From Acholoe squamosa (taxonomy: Eukaryota; Annelida; Polychaeta; Phyllodocida; Polynoidae), in NCBI GenBank assembly GCA_949317995.1, contig OX439041.1, forward strand, positions 7,514,001 through 7,578,000: a stretch of 64,000 nucleotides of DNA, given 5' to 3'. Positions 44,639-55,583 of the stretch are shown in pieces. The notes under the pieces were generated by a model. It saw only the letters and a program-made list of their open reading frames with translations. It was not told the origin of the DNA and searched no databases. Position numbers and translations under genes: made by a program. Position 1 is the first letter of the stretch. The number at the start of each line of letters is the position of its first letter.

Positions 44639-45163
44639 TAGGTTTTTTGCACAGTGCTATTCATTTGACGCTACGATGATAACTTTTTGTCGCGGCCGGC
44701 TGACCTGTCAAAATGCATCTTGCTTTAGCCTGGCTTTACTATAGGTGATATCAGTTAAATGTAAGATTTATGATAAAAGTAGGGGTCGGGGGAAAGCCTC
44801 TGGTTTTTAAATTTTGTTCTATCACTAGCGGTTGTCCCAATATCATTGACGACAAAAGGGGTCTCTGTGTTTGGCTTTGTGTACGACCCTAGTTCCAGAC
44901 TTCCCCACCTGGCGCAGCACCTACTGACTGAGTGTAGCCTCTAGCCATAGTCTACACCCAGGGCTTATTCTTTCTCATTCATGTATTATAATCATAGCAT
45001 GGAGAAAACTCAAAATCAAAACTCAAAACATGGGCATAAATAAAAACTTGGGCATAGATATGGATAGACTAGTATCAGCTGCCAAGATGCTATGCCTGGC
45101 ATACGATACCCAAGAGAGGGGTATAGCATTACGGGCAATACTGCCTTGGCTTCAATGGTGAGT

Positions 45164-45514
45164 ACAACAAGTTTGCAGAAGAGACAGAGAAAGTTCTGAA
45201 CCCTGCCCCCACCAACCCCAACCCTGATGAGAACAACCCAACCCCCAACCCTGACCCTGATGATGACAATAACCCAACCCCGATGACCCCAACCCTGACC
45301 CCATCGTCCCCGATGATGACAACAACCCTGACCCCACCAACCCTGTTGACCCTAACCCTGACCCCACCAAACCCGATGATCCCAACCCTGACCCCACCAA
45401 CTCTGATGATGACAACCACCCATCCACCAACCCTGGCCCCACCAACCCCGATGATGACAACCTTGACCCCAACCCTGGCCCCACCATCCCACTATTGTTG
45501 TATGAATGTGGACC
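45164..45514 (+). repeat. ACCCTGACCCCACCAA-type repeat (second copy)
   Basis: Duplicate of 12,290-12,640. Confidence 0.6.
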
Positions 45515-45858
45515 ACAAGACTTGAATTGTTATTAGACATTGGTGCACACAGGTAAATATCTATAATGTTCCCTTGATACAGACACCTTTTTGGTTCATA
45601 TACCTTCTGCTGCTGGGATGTGGGATCCTTGTTCAGTCACTGCCCTGGAGTGTGGGGTCCTGTCATTTTAGTGCACATGTTGGTGATATCACTGATATCA
45701 TGGAATTGGTACATTAATATAGATCGATATAAATTTTATGCAAAAAAGGTTAGGCAGGTCCATAGATAAGGATATGTATTTTTTAAACATCCAGCAGGAT
45801 AGTGAATTCAATTTCTGGCCCTTTTGTCATCTGAATTATTGTACACATGAGTATTAAC

Positions 45859-46745
45859 ATGAAAAGTGATGTATGTATGTTTCTATTCCTGTTGTATAGA
45901 GCCAATACCCTAATTAATGTGACCAGAACCTTAGGTTAATTGGGTTACAGAAACAGGCAAATTGTATACTAATCCCTGCAGTGCTGAAGCTTTGAAGTGG
46001 GGAAGGACCCCACAGTACATGGTGAGGACTGACTAAAGACCCCATAAGCCAGGGGGAGGACTGTCATAATATGTCTTTGTCCTTCCTACTTTAGAGCTGT
46101 CAGAGAGTAGAGAAGAGACAACATACCACAGTTGTTCATACATATCTTCTCAAAAGTTGCGTGATTATTTTTCTGTGTTTTTGACCTTATATTACCTTAA
46201 TGTTCTATCCCAAAACAGACACCTTCCTGGCTCATACACCTTCTGCTCCTGGGATGTGGGATCCTTGTTCAGACACCACCCTGGAGTGTGGGGTCCTGCC
46301 ATTTTGGTGCACATGTTGCTGAGCAGGACTGATGTACCAAACTAAGGACCATTGAGCTGACATATCAAATGCCCTCTACTGATATGTTTTATGCATGGAT
46401 AACATGTTATCACCCTATGAAATACCAAAAACTTAGCAATACATGAGAATATTTTTTAAAATCTTTTATTTAGACTGGTTGACACAAGAAGGGTCCTGTG
46501 GTCCCCTTTTCACTTGGCACCAGTGGGCATATGGTTTATGGTAGGTATCCATATCATAATGCATTGGCAGCACTTTAGTTTACAATAGAACAAATTTTTA
46601 TCAAAATTAACAAATACATCAAAAATGAGACAACCAATGTCTGAAAGTGATTTTGGAAATTCTTGGACTTACAAAATACATAATCAATAGTATGAATGCA
46701 CTGGGGGGGGAAATGTTCTAGAAAAACACGATACATAGTAGTGCA
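45859..46745 (+). repeat. Repeat E, left inverted-repeat arm (second copy)
   Basis: Duplicate of 12,985-13,871. Its partner arm is split into 47,618-47,770 and 48,466-49,250 by an insertion. Confidence 0.78.
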
Positions 46746-46756
46746 CAGGCAGAAGT

Positions 46757-47577
46757 AAAGTGTGGGGTCCCACAGGGCTCTATGCCTCTCATAAAACACC
46801 TTTTACTGCAGCCCAGCTCTAACAAAGAGACCTACATAAGCTAGTAGACTGGACAAAATTAAACCATTTGACCATAAATATCAAAAGGACTAAAATTATG
46901 TATTTTGGCACCAACTATTCCCTTAAAAGAACAGACCCAAACACCCAGATAGTTTTGGAAAATCACACTCTTGAAATTGCAAATTCATTTAAATATCTAG
47001 GGATGATTTTGGATGGGGAACTAAAATATGACCTTCACATAAAAGACTTAAAAGTGAAAATCGTGTATAGAATCATACAATTAGCTAGGGTCAGAAAATA
47101 TATGTGCCTGAAACAGTCTAAACAGATTCATAAATCCAAGATACTACCTTATTTTGATAAGGTGATATACTATATGATGGAACATCAGTGTTACTGACAG
47201 ATAGACTCCAGAGACTCCAGAATAGAGCTCTTAAGATCTGCCTCAGATTGCCTCGCTTAACGTCAACTGCTACAGTACACAAAGAAGCTGAAGTAAACTA
47301 TCTTGATGAGAGGAGAACCTCCCATATATTGAAATTTGCGTTCAAAAAGTGTGATATTCTAGCCAATAGACAAAACCCCACTAGGGCCACTAGGGCCAAT
47401 GACGGACCCCTGCTCAAATATATGCATGCAAACAAACAAATAACAAGACACAGTGTTGCATATAAGGTTGAAACCCAATTGAATTATCTTCCAGTTGGGG
47501 AAAGGCTACTAGAGGATTATGAAACCTTTTGCAAAGACCAAAAAACTACTCTGTAGTGTAAAAGGCTGAAATATGAG
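46757..47577 (+). pseudogene. LINE reverse-transcriptase fragment (second copy)
   Basis: Duplicate of 13,883-14,703 with extra damage. A small indel near 47,155 breaks the thumb region into frames 46,868-47,197 and 47,188-47,556, and a 9-nt repeat unit is lost near 47,390. GVPQGS is at about 46,764. Confidence 0.83.
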
Positions 47578-47770
47578 TGACCCTGTTGCACAAACTCATA
47601 GAAACATACTGTGCACTACTATGTATCTTGTTTTTCCCCAGTGCATTCATACTATTGATTGTGTATTTTGTAAATCCAAGAATTTCCAAAATCACTTTCA
47701 GACATTGGTTGTCTAGCTATTTTCATTTCATGTATTTGTTAATTTTGATAGAAATTTGTTCTATTGTAAA

Positions 47771-48464
47771 TTATAACACGGTTAGAGAGTTTTCAGTGCC
47801 GAAAATGGATAATATCGGTTCCTATATCTGGCAATAGAGCACCCAAAATTCACGGCGAGCGGACAGCGGGGCGGACATGTTGAAACCTACCGCAAGACGA
47901 AAGTAAATTCTCCATTTTTTAAGCTTATAGACCAAATATAGCGAAATCCTTTGGACATAACATAGTTGAAACCATATTCTACCTCTCTTTCGACTAGATT
48001 CCTTGATATTATGGCTGTATTTGATATAAAAAATTATTAAACTTTCGAATCGAGCGACTTGCCGTGCGTCTTCGCCATTCTGTCAATACTACAGGTGCTG
48101 CCGCCTGGTGTGTACAGAATGGATTATATTTTAGACTGGCGCAGCCCTGTCTCGACGTGTTCGCAGTAGTAGGTCTATGAGAGTTGGAGTTTGAGGAGTT
48201 CGCCAGCCTAAGCATACGACAACATGAAACCAAGATGGCGGAGGGCCGTCTTGTCGACTGGCATAAGAAATGAATGGATTAGATCATTTTTGAAGGTAAA
48301 TACTTAGAATTAATGGTGGAAACCGTGTTATAAATGTAATATGTAATGATTAGACTTGAACGCATGCCTTTCAGGGCATATATAGGCACTCCGCTCCGCG
48401 TCATGCCTATATCATGCCCTGAAAGGCATTCGTTCAAGTCTAATCATTATATAATACATTCCTA
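47771..48464. mobile_element. MITE-like insertion in the repeat E arm
   Basis: The sister copy runs straight from ...TTGTAAA to CTAAAGTGCTGCC at about 14,906, so about 690 bp is inserted here. Inside, TTATAACACGGTT at 47,771 is matched by its reverse complement ending near 48,333, giving 13-bp terminal inverted repeats for a ~560-bp element. A long hairpin follows at 48,333-48,460. There is no transposase. This may be one compound element or two nested ones. Confidence 0.72.
48333..48460. repeat. Foldback hairpin, ~57-bp arms
   Basis: Arms of about 57 bp are near-perfect reverse complements around a short GC-rich loop (CTCCGCTCCGCG). The left arm contains GATTAGACTTGAACGCATGC. Typical of a small foldback MITE. 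Confidence 0.85.
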
Positions 48465-48465
48465 A

Positions 48466-49535
48466 GTGCTGCCATTGCATTATGATATGAATACCTACCA
48501 TAAACCTAATGCCCACTGGTGCCAAGTGAAAAGGGGACCACAGGACCCACCTTGTGTCAACCAGTCTAAATAAAAGATTTTAAAAAATCTTCTTATGTAT
48601 TGCTAAGTTGTTGGTATTTCATAGGGTGATAACATGTTATCCATGTATAAAACATATCAGTAGAGGGCATTTGATAAGTCAGCTCTATGGTCCTAAGTTG
48701 GGTATATCAGTCCTGCTCAGGTACATGTGCACCAAAATGGCAGGACCCCACACTCGAGGGTGGTTACTGAACAAGGATCCCACATCCCAGGAGCAGAAGG
48801 TGTATGAGCCAGGAAGGTGTCTGTATTGGGATAGAACATTAAGGTAAAATAAGGTCAAAAACACAGAAAAATAATAATGCAACGTTTGAGAAGATATGTA
48901 TGAACAACTGTGGTATGTTGTCTCTTCTCTACTCTCTGACAGCTCTAAAGTAGGAAGGACAAAGACATATTTATGTCAGTCCTCCCCCTGGCTTATGGGG
49001 TCTTTAGTCAGTCCTCACCATGTACTGTGGGGTCCTTCCCCACTTCAAAGCTTCAGCACTGCAGGGATTAGTATACAACTTGCCTGTTTCTGTGACCCAA
49101 CTAACCTAAGGTTCTGGTCACATTAATTAGGGTATTGGCTCTATAAGACAGGGATAGAAACATATATACATCACTTTTCATGTTACTCATAGACCCAAAG
49201 TCTGCTCTCAATCAACATTCTCATTTTTCTTAGTTTCCATTAACTGACATATCCTTTGATGGTAATACTCATGTGTACATTAATTCAGATGAGAAAAGGG
49301 CCAGAAATTGAATTCACTATCTTGCTCAGTTGCTCCATCAGTCTCAGAATTAGGGTTAGAATTAGGAAATCTAGGCCGAATTGTCTTAGGGTCTATCTAT
49401 GATATTGATCCCACCATCTATTCCTTCCCAATACAGACACCTTCCTGGTTCATAGACCTTCTGCTCCTGGGATGTGGGATCCTTGTTCAGTCACCACCCT
49501 GGAGTATGGGGTCCTGCCATTTTGGTGCACATGTA
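48466..49535 (-). repeat. Repeat E right arm and terminal E segment
   Basis: 48,466-49,250 is the inverted E arm corresponding to 14,910-15,600. 49,430-49,535 is an E segment in direct orientation, interrupted after GGTGCACATGT by the G1 LTR retrotransposon. Confidence 0.75.
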
Positions 49536-49542
49536 ATGACTG

Positions 49543-49961
49543 TGTAGGGGCACGGTTTAGTAGTAGTGTTTATGGCTTACGGGTTGCCTAGGTTCCGAAC
49601 GGAGCGACCTTCCGGGTTGAGAGCCTGGTACGCCTGGCGGGCGGTGGCAGCACCACCCTCCGGGCTGCGGGGGTTAAACACGAGAGGTCGCCACCCAACC
49701 CCTGTGGCTATATAATAGTCGGGTCGGAACCTAGGAAGGAGAGAATCCTACCGGATTCTCCAGGGATACCATCTGAACTTTACTGACTCCGAGACCTTAC
49801 CTGGTAGTCGTAAATCCGAGCTTTCCGAACAGTCTATTTACCACACGGAATCTACTTAGCTTCCTGTAACTTAGGATACTGAATAAAAACTTGTTGCCTT
49901 TCGAAACCAAATTCCCTTGTATTCATGATCCTTTCCGAACCACCAAAGGTCATACATTACA
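49543..49961 (+). mobile_element. 5' LTR of gypsy element G1
   Basis: Starts TGTAGGGGCACGG and ends ...CATACATTACA (419 bp; the start could be a few bases further left). It carries a TATATAATA box near 49,706 and AATAAA at about 49,885. A primer-binding site follows directly. The LTR is inserted into repeat E. Its 3' partner lies beyond the window, so the target duplication cannot be checked. Its first ~110 bp resemble the truncated LTRs at 2594, 9338 and 42,443. Confidence 0.82.
49706..49716 (+). promoter_or_regulatory. TATA box of the G1 LTR
   Basis: CTATATAATAG sits in the middle of the LTR, about 180 bp before the AATAAA at 49,885. This fits a U3 promoter with a short R region. Confidence 0.55.
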
Positions 49962-49980
49962 CTGGTGCCGTGACCAGGAT
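49962..49980 (+). promoter_or_regulatory. Primer-binding site of G1
   Basis: TGGTGCCGTGACCAGGAT begins one base after the LTR CA end, the standard position for tRNA priming of minus-strand DNA. The tRNA species was not assigned. Confidence 0.65.
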
Positions 49981-50150
49981 TTGGTTCTCGGAAGTGCGCA
50001 GCCCTGTCTGAACAAGACGAGAATCAGTGTCCGGAAGGTGAGCTCCCGGGAAGCCATGACGCCCCGGGCCTAACCTATCAGGAATATAGGGACCCATCCC
50101 GGAATGAGACCGAGGCATTAGATTCCGAAAGTGAGGTTTCTACGGTAGGG

Positions 50151-52792
50151 TTGGACACTACAACCGATGACCATCCGATCGCGCCAGCTAACCAAACCGC
50201 GCCTAATATAAGATCATCAGGTTTATTGAGAGATGGGGATTTCGGTAGCCCCATCATTTTGGCCCAAGTCCCTGGTACTGAGCCGCGAGGACGAGGGAGA
50301 GATCCGATTCACCTGGTGCCCTTGGCTGGCCAGGGAGTTTTTTTGAATCACTTAAACTCGGCATCCCTTTCTGACTCCGTTTTCAATCCCGGTGGGTCTA
50401 GTCAGCCGGCTCCTGTGAGTGGGGCACCCGTGGATAGGTACCAGGATGAGAGGAATAGGTATGAATCAGAAAGGACAGCTCATGCGGAATGGAAGCGGAT
50501 GAGCGATCAGGAAAAGTCCAGGAGTGAAAAGCTGCTGGAATATCAGAAGAAAGAGACTGAGCAGAAACAGAGTAAGGTGAAAGAATTAGAAAGGGAGATT
50601 GAAGACCTCCTAGAAGAAATTGGGGACTTACGCAAGAGTAAGGGACTGTTAGAACGAACCACGGAAACCTTGGAACGAGAGGTGGATGTCCACCGTACTC
50701 GACTCCGGGAGATCGAGGCTATGATTCAGGGTAAGAAAGCTGAATATGAAAGGTACGGGAAGAAAGTCGAAGAAGTCGAACTGCATCCTCCACCCTGGAA
50801 GCTAAGACTTCAGAGCAGGACGAGACTTTGGAACAATACCGAACGGGGCTGGATGTCGCTGGTAAGCGCCTTACCGATTTGAAAAACCAAATTGAGGCCC
50901 AACATGAGATTTATGAGAAGAATCAGAAAATCATAGAGAAACAGCAGAGGGAACATGTGGCCCTTCGGGAGAAACATATTCAGGAAAACGATCAGTTGAT
51001 CACTGACATTCAGGATAACAATCGGGAACTGTATCAGGAGAGGGATGATCTCATATATGAAATAACTAAGCTGCGGATGATGCAGGAGGGATCCGAGGAT
51101 TCCGAGGAGGAAGAACCGGATCTCGAGGAAGTAAACGAGAATAGGGGACCCTCGGAGGACCCCGACATCAGTTGCATCCCAAGGGATGACGGAAAGGAGG
51201 GCCCACCGATCACCTCTACCCCAAAACCTATTTTGAAGAAGGGGTATGACCCCTTTGTGAACGACCAGGCCGCTCGGAATGTCGTTGGGGACAGATATGT
51301 TCCCGGCCATTATAAGAATGTCCGGCTAAGCGTGGGTCAAAAAGACGCCACTTTCACCATTGATGGTGAGTATCAGTACATTGACACCAGGGAGCAAGCC
51401 CCGCCCCCGAGTCATTTCGACCACACCCCTCCAGAGGGCGCTGGGGAACCAGTTAATATACCTAGCCAACTACAGGGGAGCCGTCAGTCTATTCCGAACC
51501 ATCAGACCTATAGGGTGGACAATCAGGTGTGTAGCACAGATCAGAATAATAACGACACCCTGTGTGGTGGTAGGGCTTGCTACACCAGTGCCCAAGCTCC
51601 TGGGGACATAGGATCCCAACCCGTTATGAATACCGGATATGGGTTTACCTTCTGGAATAGTCCGAATAACAGCCATCCGGGATCTGGTGGTCCGGGACCC
51701 AATGGATCCGGTGGGGGTGGTAAGAAGACTAAGGATCAGAAAATGTTAGATTGGAGCCTGGAGCAATGCACTAGGTTAAAAAGTAGGGAGATCTCAGCTA
51801 AGAAGAGTCAGATCGATACTAAGTCCTTCGATGGATCAGAACCATGGAGGGATTGGTTTTCGGACTTCACGGATGACCGTGAGGTAGATGGATACGATGA
51901 AGACGAGTCGCTACCCATATTGGTCAGATGCCTGAAAAAGGGACCGGGTAGGATTGCAGTCGATCATTGGAGAGAACAGTATAGGAATAAGGGAACGTAC
52001 ACTCAGTTAGTTGAGATTTGTAGTTCTTATCTAGGGAATATAGTGTCGGAAGATCCGATGACTCAATATAGGAAGAGAATTCAGAAGCCGGGGGAGTCGG
52101 TTCAGGTCTATGGATTAGAACTTCAGATACTGCTACGGAAGGCTAGACCTAACCTTATGATGGATGACGATTATGCAAGCGATGAGTTGATCTCACACTT
52201 CGTGCGAGGATTACGAGATAAGGATCACCAGGACTGTGCTTACCGAGCATGGGGCCCGGGTGCAACTATGAAAACGTTATGTGATGCTATAGCTAACTTG
52301 GATAAGAAGAAAACTTTTCTTTCCGGATTTGTCCCTCGGGAAACCGCCAGTGTGGCAGCCGCTGTCTCGGAAGCTGAAACAGAATATGAAACAATAGAGT
52401 ATGAGGAAGAGGATGGAACAATCTCAGCATTGAGGTTCCCCAAGAATGCTAAGAAGTTCATTCCCAGAAGGACCTTGACTACACAGCCAAGGCGGGGAGT
52501 TCCCGAAAATCACAATAAGAGTGTTTCCGAACCCAAGGAAACTATAGTTAAGAAGGATGAGATTAAACCATCCGGAAACCTCGATATGAAAAGTATGATG
52601 GAGAGCATGCTGAAGTCTTTCCAGGAGGACCTTGAGAGGCACCGGTATAGTAGGCCAAGATATGATAAGTCCAGGATCAGATGTTATCGCTGTCATAAAA
52701 TGGGTCACGTAGCCTATGAGTGCCGGGCCGCTGAGCCGGTCCCTCGGAATATGTCGGCAGTTGAAGAGGTAGAACCTAATTCGGAAAATTAA
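50151..52792 (+). pseudogene. gag: G1 Gag polyprotein (one frameshift)
   Basis: Structural Gag of the plus-strand gypsy element. Two frames, 50,151-50,882 and 50,828-52,792, are parts of one protein. Coiled-coil sequence runs across the break near 50,780, so a one-base indel is likelier than a programmed shift. The first codon of each frame is TTG, so the true start is unresolved; the first frame is open further upstream with no clear ATG. Order: disordered N-terminus (about 95 residues), an unusually long charged coiled coil (about 50,436-51,090), an acidic and Gly/Pro-rich linker, a capsid-like helical region (about 51,720-52,340), an acidic linker, and a zinc knuckle CYRCHKMGHVAYEC at 52,682-52,723. 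It ends TCGGAAAATTAA, overlapping pol by about 13 nt in the -1 frame. Confidence 0.85.
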
Positions 52793-53469
52793 GGAGGGTT
52801 GAGGATGTGGCAGATTGCTCAACCCGGAAACTTGTTGTATGCCAGAGTACTGTCCCCGATAAACCGTCTGATGAATCCGAAATGATTACGCCTGGGGAGG
52901 AGGGATCCGGGATTGATCACCTCGCCCCTCCTATGGCCAGGGACTCCAATATAAGCGAGGGTACCAAGTCAGTAGTAAGGGAAAGTACGCGCGTTGGAGA
53001 AGAGGAAGGGTGGATAGAGGCATTCACACGTGTATGTGCGGCACACCTTCCCCCGAACCATCCATGTCTGGAGCACCTGAAAGACCATGGATTGGATCTC
53101 GGCATTTCGGAAGATTTTGATAGGTTTACCGGAAACCCTTCCCCATTGGGAGGTAGGAGATGGTATGTGTCTGTTACGACCCAGGGTAGGACTGGGGAAT
53201 TTTTGGTTGATACGGGTGCTAGCCACTCGATGATCTCCAATAAATTCTACAGCCTCTTGCCGGACAAGAGTGAGAACCTCATAAAGGGGGTAAACGCTTG
53301 TACGGCCGATGGGACCCATATGCAGGTTCTTGGTAGAACATTTATGAAAGCCTCTATTGGCGGGAAAGAGTTCGTTCTCTCTCCCACTATAGCCAATATG
53401 CATGATGATGGGATACTTGGGCTGGACTTCCCGAGTCTGTTCGAGGCGGAGTTGAACCCGTGTACTTGA
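52780..53469 (+). pseudogene. pol (PR): G1 protease region of pol
   Basis: Retroviral-type aspartic protease at the start of Pol. The frame opens at 52,780, in -1 phase to gag with no ATG, so translation probably depends on frameshifting or reinitiation. The active site LVDTGASHS is at 53,203-53,229, then IGGKEFVLSPTIA and GILGLDF. A TGA at 53,467-53,469 interrupts the frame exactly where the homologous G2 sequence has a sense codon, so it is a nonsense mutation, not the natural end. The same frame continues at 53,470. Confidence 0.86.
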
Positions 53470-55101
53470 AAGTTGAGAATTCGGAAGCCATACGATATCC
53501 ACGTGAAGTGTGAATTAAGACAGATAAGCGCAGTAGCTAGCGTGGTGGATACGGTAAAGATACCCCCGGGTGTCTCCTGTGATGTCCTTTGTACTTCAGA
53601 TAGAAAACTGAAAGATCAGGAAGGCCTATTTGAGCCAGATGTGGTTCAGTTAGCCAGCATTGGGTTGGAATCGGTAGACACGCTGGTAGGAAACCCGTTC
53701 TGGAGCGTACTACCAGTAATGAACCGAGGAGACAAAACCATTTATCTACAGAAGGGATCCAGGCTTGGGTCCATGACATTGGTAAATGGGGTACGGAATG
53801 ACATTCGGGAACCTGAATGTAAACTGGTAGGAAAAGAAAAGATGAACATGGAACTGGATAACCTAATAGAGGAATCCTCTCTGGAAGATAGCTATCAGAA
53901 GATGGAAGTCCGGAATCTAATGCGGAAGTACGAGGATGCTTTTGGCTATGCCGGTGGTCCTTTGGGCCGGAATGATAAGGTACTGCACCATATCAATACT
54001 GGAGAGGCTGAGCCCTTCAAGATTCCGTACCGCCGACTGCCGCTTAAGAAGAAAATCATTTGTGAGAAGGAAATTCTAGATCAGTTGGAAAAGGGAGTGA
54101 TTGTGCCTAGTACCAGCCCCTAGTCTAGTCCAGTAGTCATGACCACTAAGAAAGACGGAAGCATTCGCTTTTGTGTGGATTATCGAAAACTCAATGGGCT
54201 AACTAAGAAAAACTCGTACCCTCTACCCAGGGTTGATGAAACATTAGACGCCCTGGGAGGGAACAATTGGTTCTGCACCCTGGACCTCCAATCCGGGTAT
54301 TGGCAGATCGGAATGGAACCCAAGGACATGGAGAAAACAGCATTTTCCAGTCACTTAGGCCTGTTTGAATATACGGTTATGCCCTTCGGATTATGTAATG
54401 CACCTGCTACCTTCGAGGCCATGATGGAGACTCTCCTGAGTGATCTGTTATGGAAGAAATGTCTAGTATACCTGGACAATGTGATTGTCTTCGGAAAGAC
54501 ATTCCGTGAATGCTTGAATAATCTAGAAGAAGTGATCAAGAGGATAGTATCCAATGGATTACGTCTGAAACCTAAGAAATGTAGATTATTTCAGAAATCA
54601 ATCACTTACCTGGGTAGGATTATATTCACCGATGGGATTAAAGCTGATCTGGAAAAAGTAGAGAGTGTTCGGGACTGGGAGAGACCAAAAACTGCTAAGC
54701 AGGTACGATCTTTCCTGGGGTTCTGTAGTTACTACAGAGACTTCATTCAGGGATACTCTCGAGTAAGTTTTCCTATGCAAAGCATCGCCCATTGGACACC
54801 TGGGGGAGCTAGGGAACCATTCCCATGGGGGAATGAGCAGGAGGAGTCTTTTAGGAAACTAAAAGCCCTATTTACGGATACACCAGTACTGAAATACCCG
54901 ACCCCTTCAGGTCACTTCATATTGGATACGGATGCTAGTAATGATAGCATTGGGGCCGCACTGTCCCAGGTCCAGGACGGCGTGGAAGTCCCGATTGCAT
55001 TTGCTAGCAACACTCTGAATAAAGCCCAACGGAATTATTGCACCACTAAGAGGGAACTTCTGGCTGTGGTGGTGTACACTAAGAAATTTAAACACTTTTT
55101 A
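53470..55101 (+). pseudogene. pol (RT-RH): G1 reverse transcriptase and RNase H N-part
   Basis: Same frame as the protease. Order: linker (VQLASIGLESVDTLV), RT N-terminus (KIPYRRLPLKK), a TAG at 54,121-54,123 where G2 has Trp (SPWSSPV), fingers (IRFCVDYRKLN), palm (FCTLDLQSGYWQI with the first catalytic Asp, VMPFGLCNAPATF), the active-site box reading YLDN at about 54,469-54,480 instead of YLDD, thumb (LKPKKCRLFQKSITYLGRI), connection, and RNase H through ILDTDASNDSIGAAL and KRELLAVVVYTKKFKHFL. It is cut at 55,101 by the LINE. Two nonsense codons and the altered Asp mean this copy was probably not autonomous. Confidence 0.92.
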
Positions 55102-55583
55102 TTTTTTTTTTTTTTAGTGAATTTTATTAAGGGTAACTCAGTATAGTATGTTTAATAACATACAACCGAGACACTGGACTACGGTCGTGCCGGTCCGCCG
55201 TCCAGGCCTTCTTTAAACTGACTAACTGCTATGATTTTTCACCTTTTTGTGTAATGACATAACAATTTAACAACAACATATGCCTTAACAAAATTTCTTG
55301 TGTATGTATCACTTTTCATATATGGGTATGGATTGGGGGTGTGGGGGTGGGGTAAGGGTGGGAAGGGAAATGAGATCCATCTTGATTCTTAGCTATATAC
55401 TCATAGATATATATCACAATACATAGCATATGATACACCATTGGTTTGGTTTGGTTTGAAAATGGGAAATGTAGTGCCTACAAACACTTGGTTGGCACCT
55501 CTTTGGTATGTATGAAGTACATATATTTAAAAAGTCAATATACCACAATGAAATATATGTGTTTGGTATACAGTAAGCACATT
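55102..55583 (-). other. LINE 3' UTR and poly(A) tail
   Basis: Noncoding sequence between the EN-RT stop and the A-rich tail. The sense strand ends CCTTAATAAAATTCACT before the A run, so an AATAAA lies next to the tail. A G/C-rich purine-pyrimidine tract occurs at 55,330-55,370. Confidence 0.8.

Larger units (their letters stand above)
37679..47770. repeat. Segmental duplicate of 4573-14,899
   Basis: Same content and order at offset about 33,106, dropping to 32,874 after a ~231-bp deletion between 44,262 and 44,263 (11,162-11,392 in the other copy). Differences are sparse. The copy ends at the MITE-like insertion at 47,771, beyond which homology to 14,900 onward resumes at 48,466. Confidence 0.93.

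Noticed and set aside
50151-50882. A separate short coiled-coil gene upstream of gag
   Set aside because: The coiled coil continues in the next frame across a one-base shift near 50,780, and the listed start codon is TTG.
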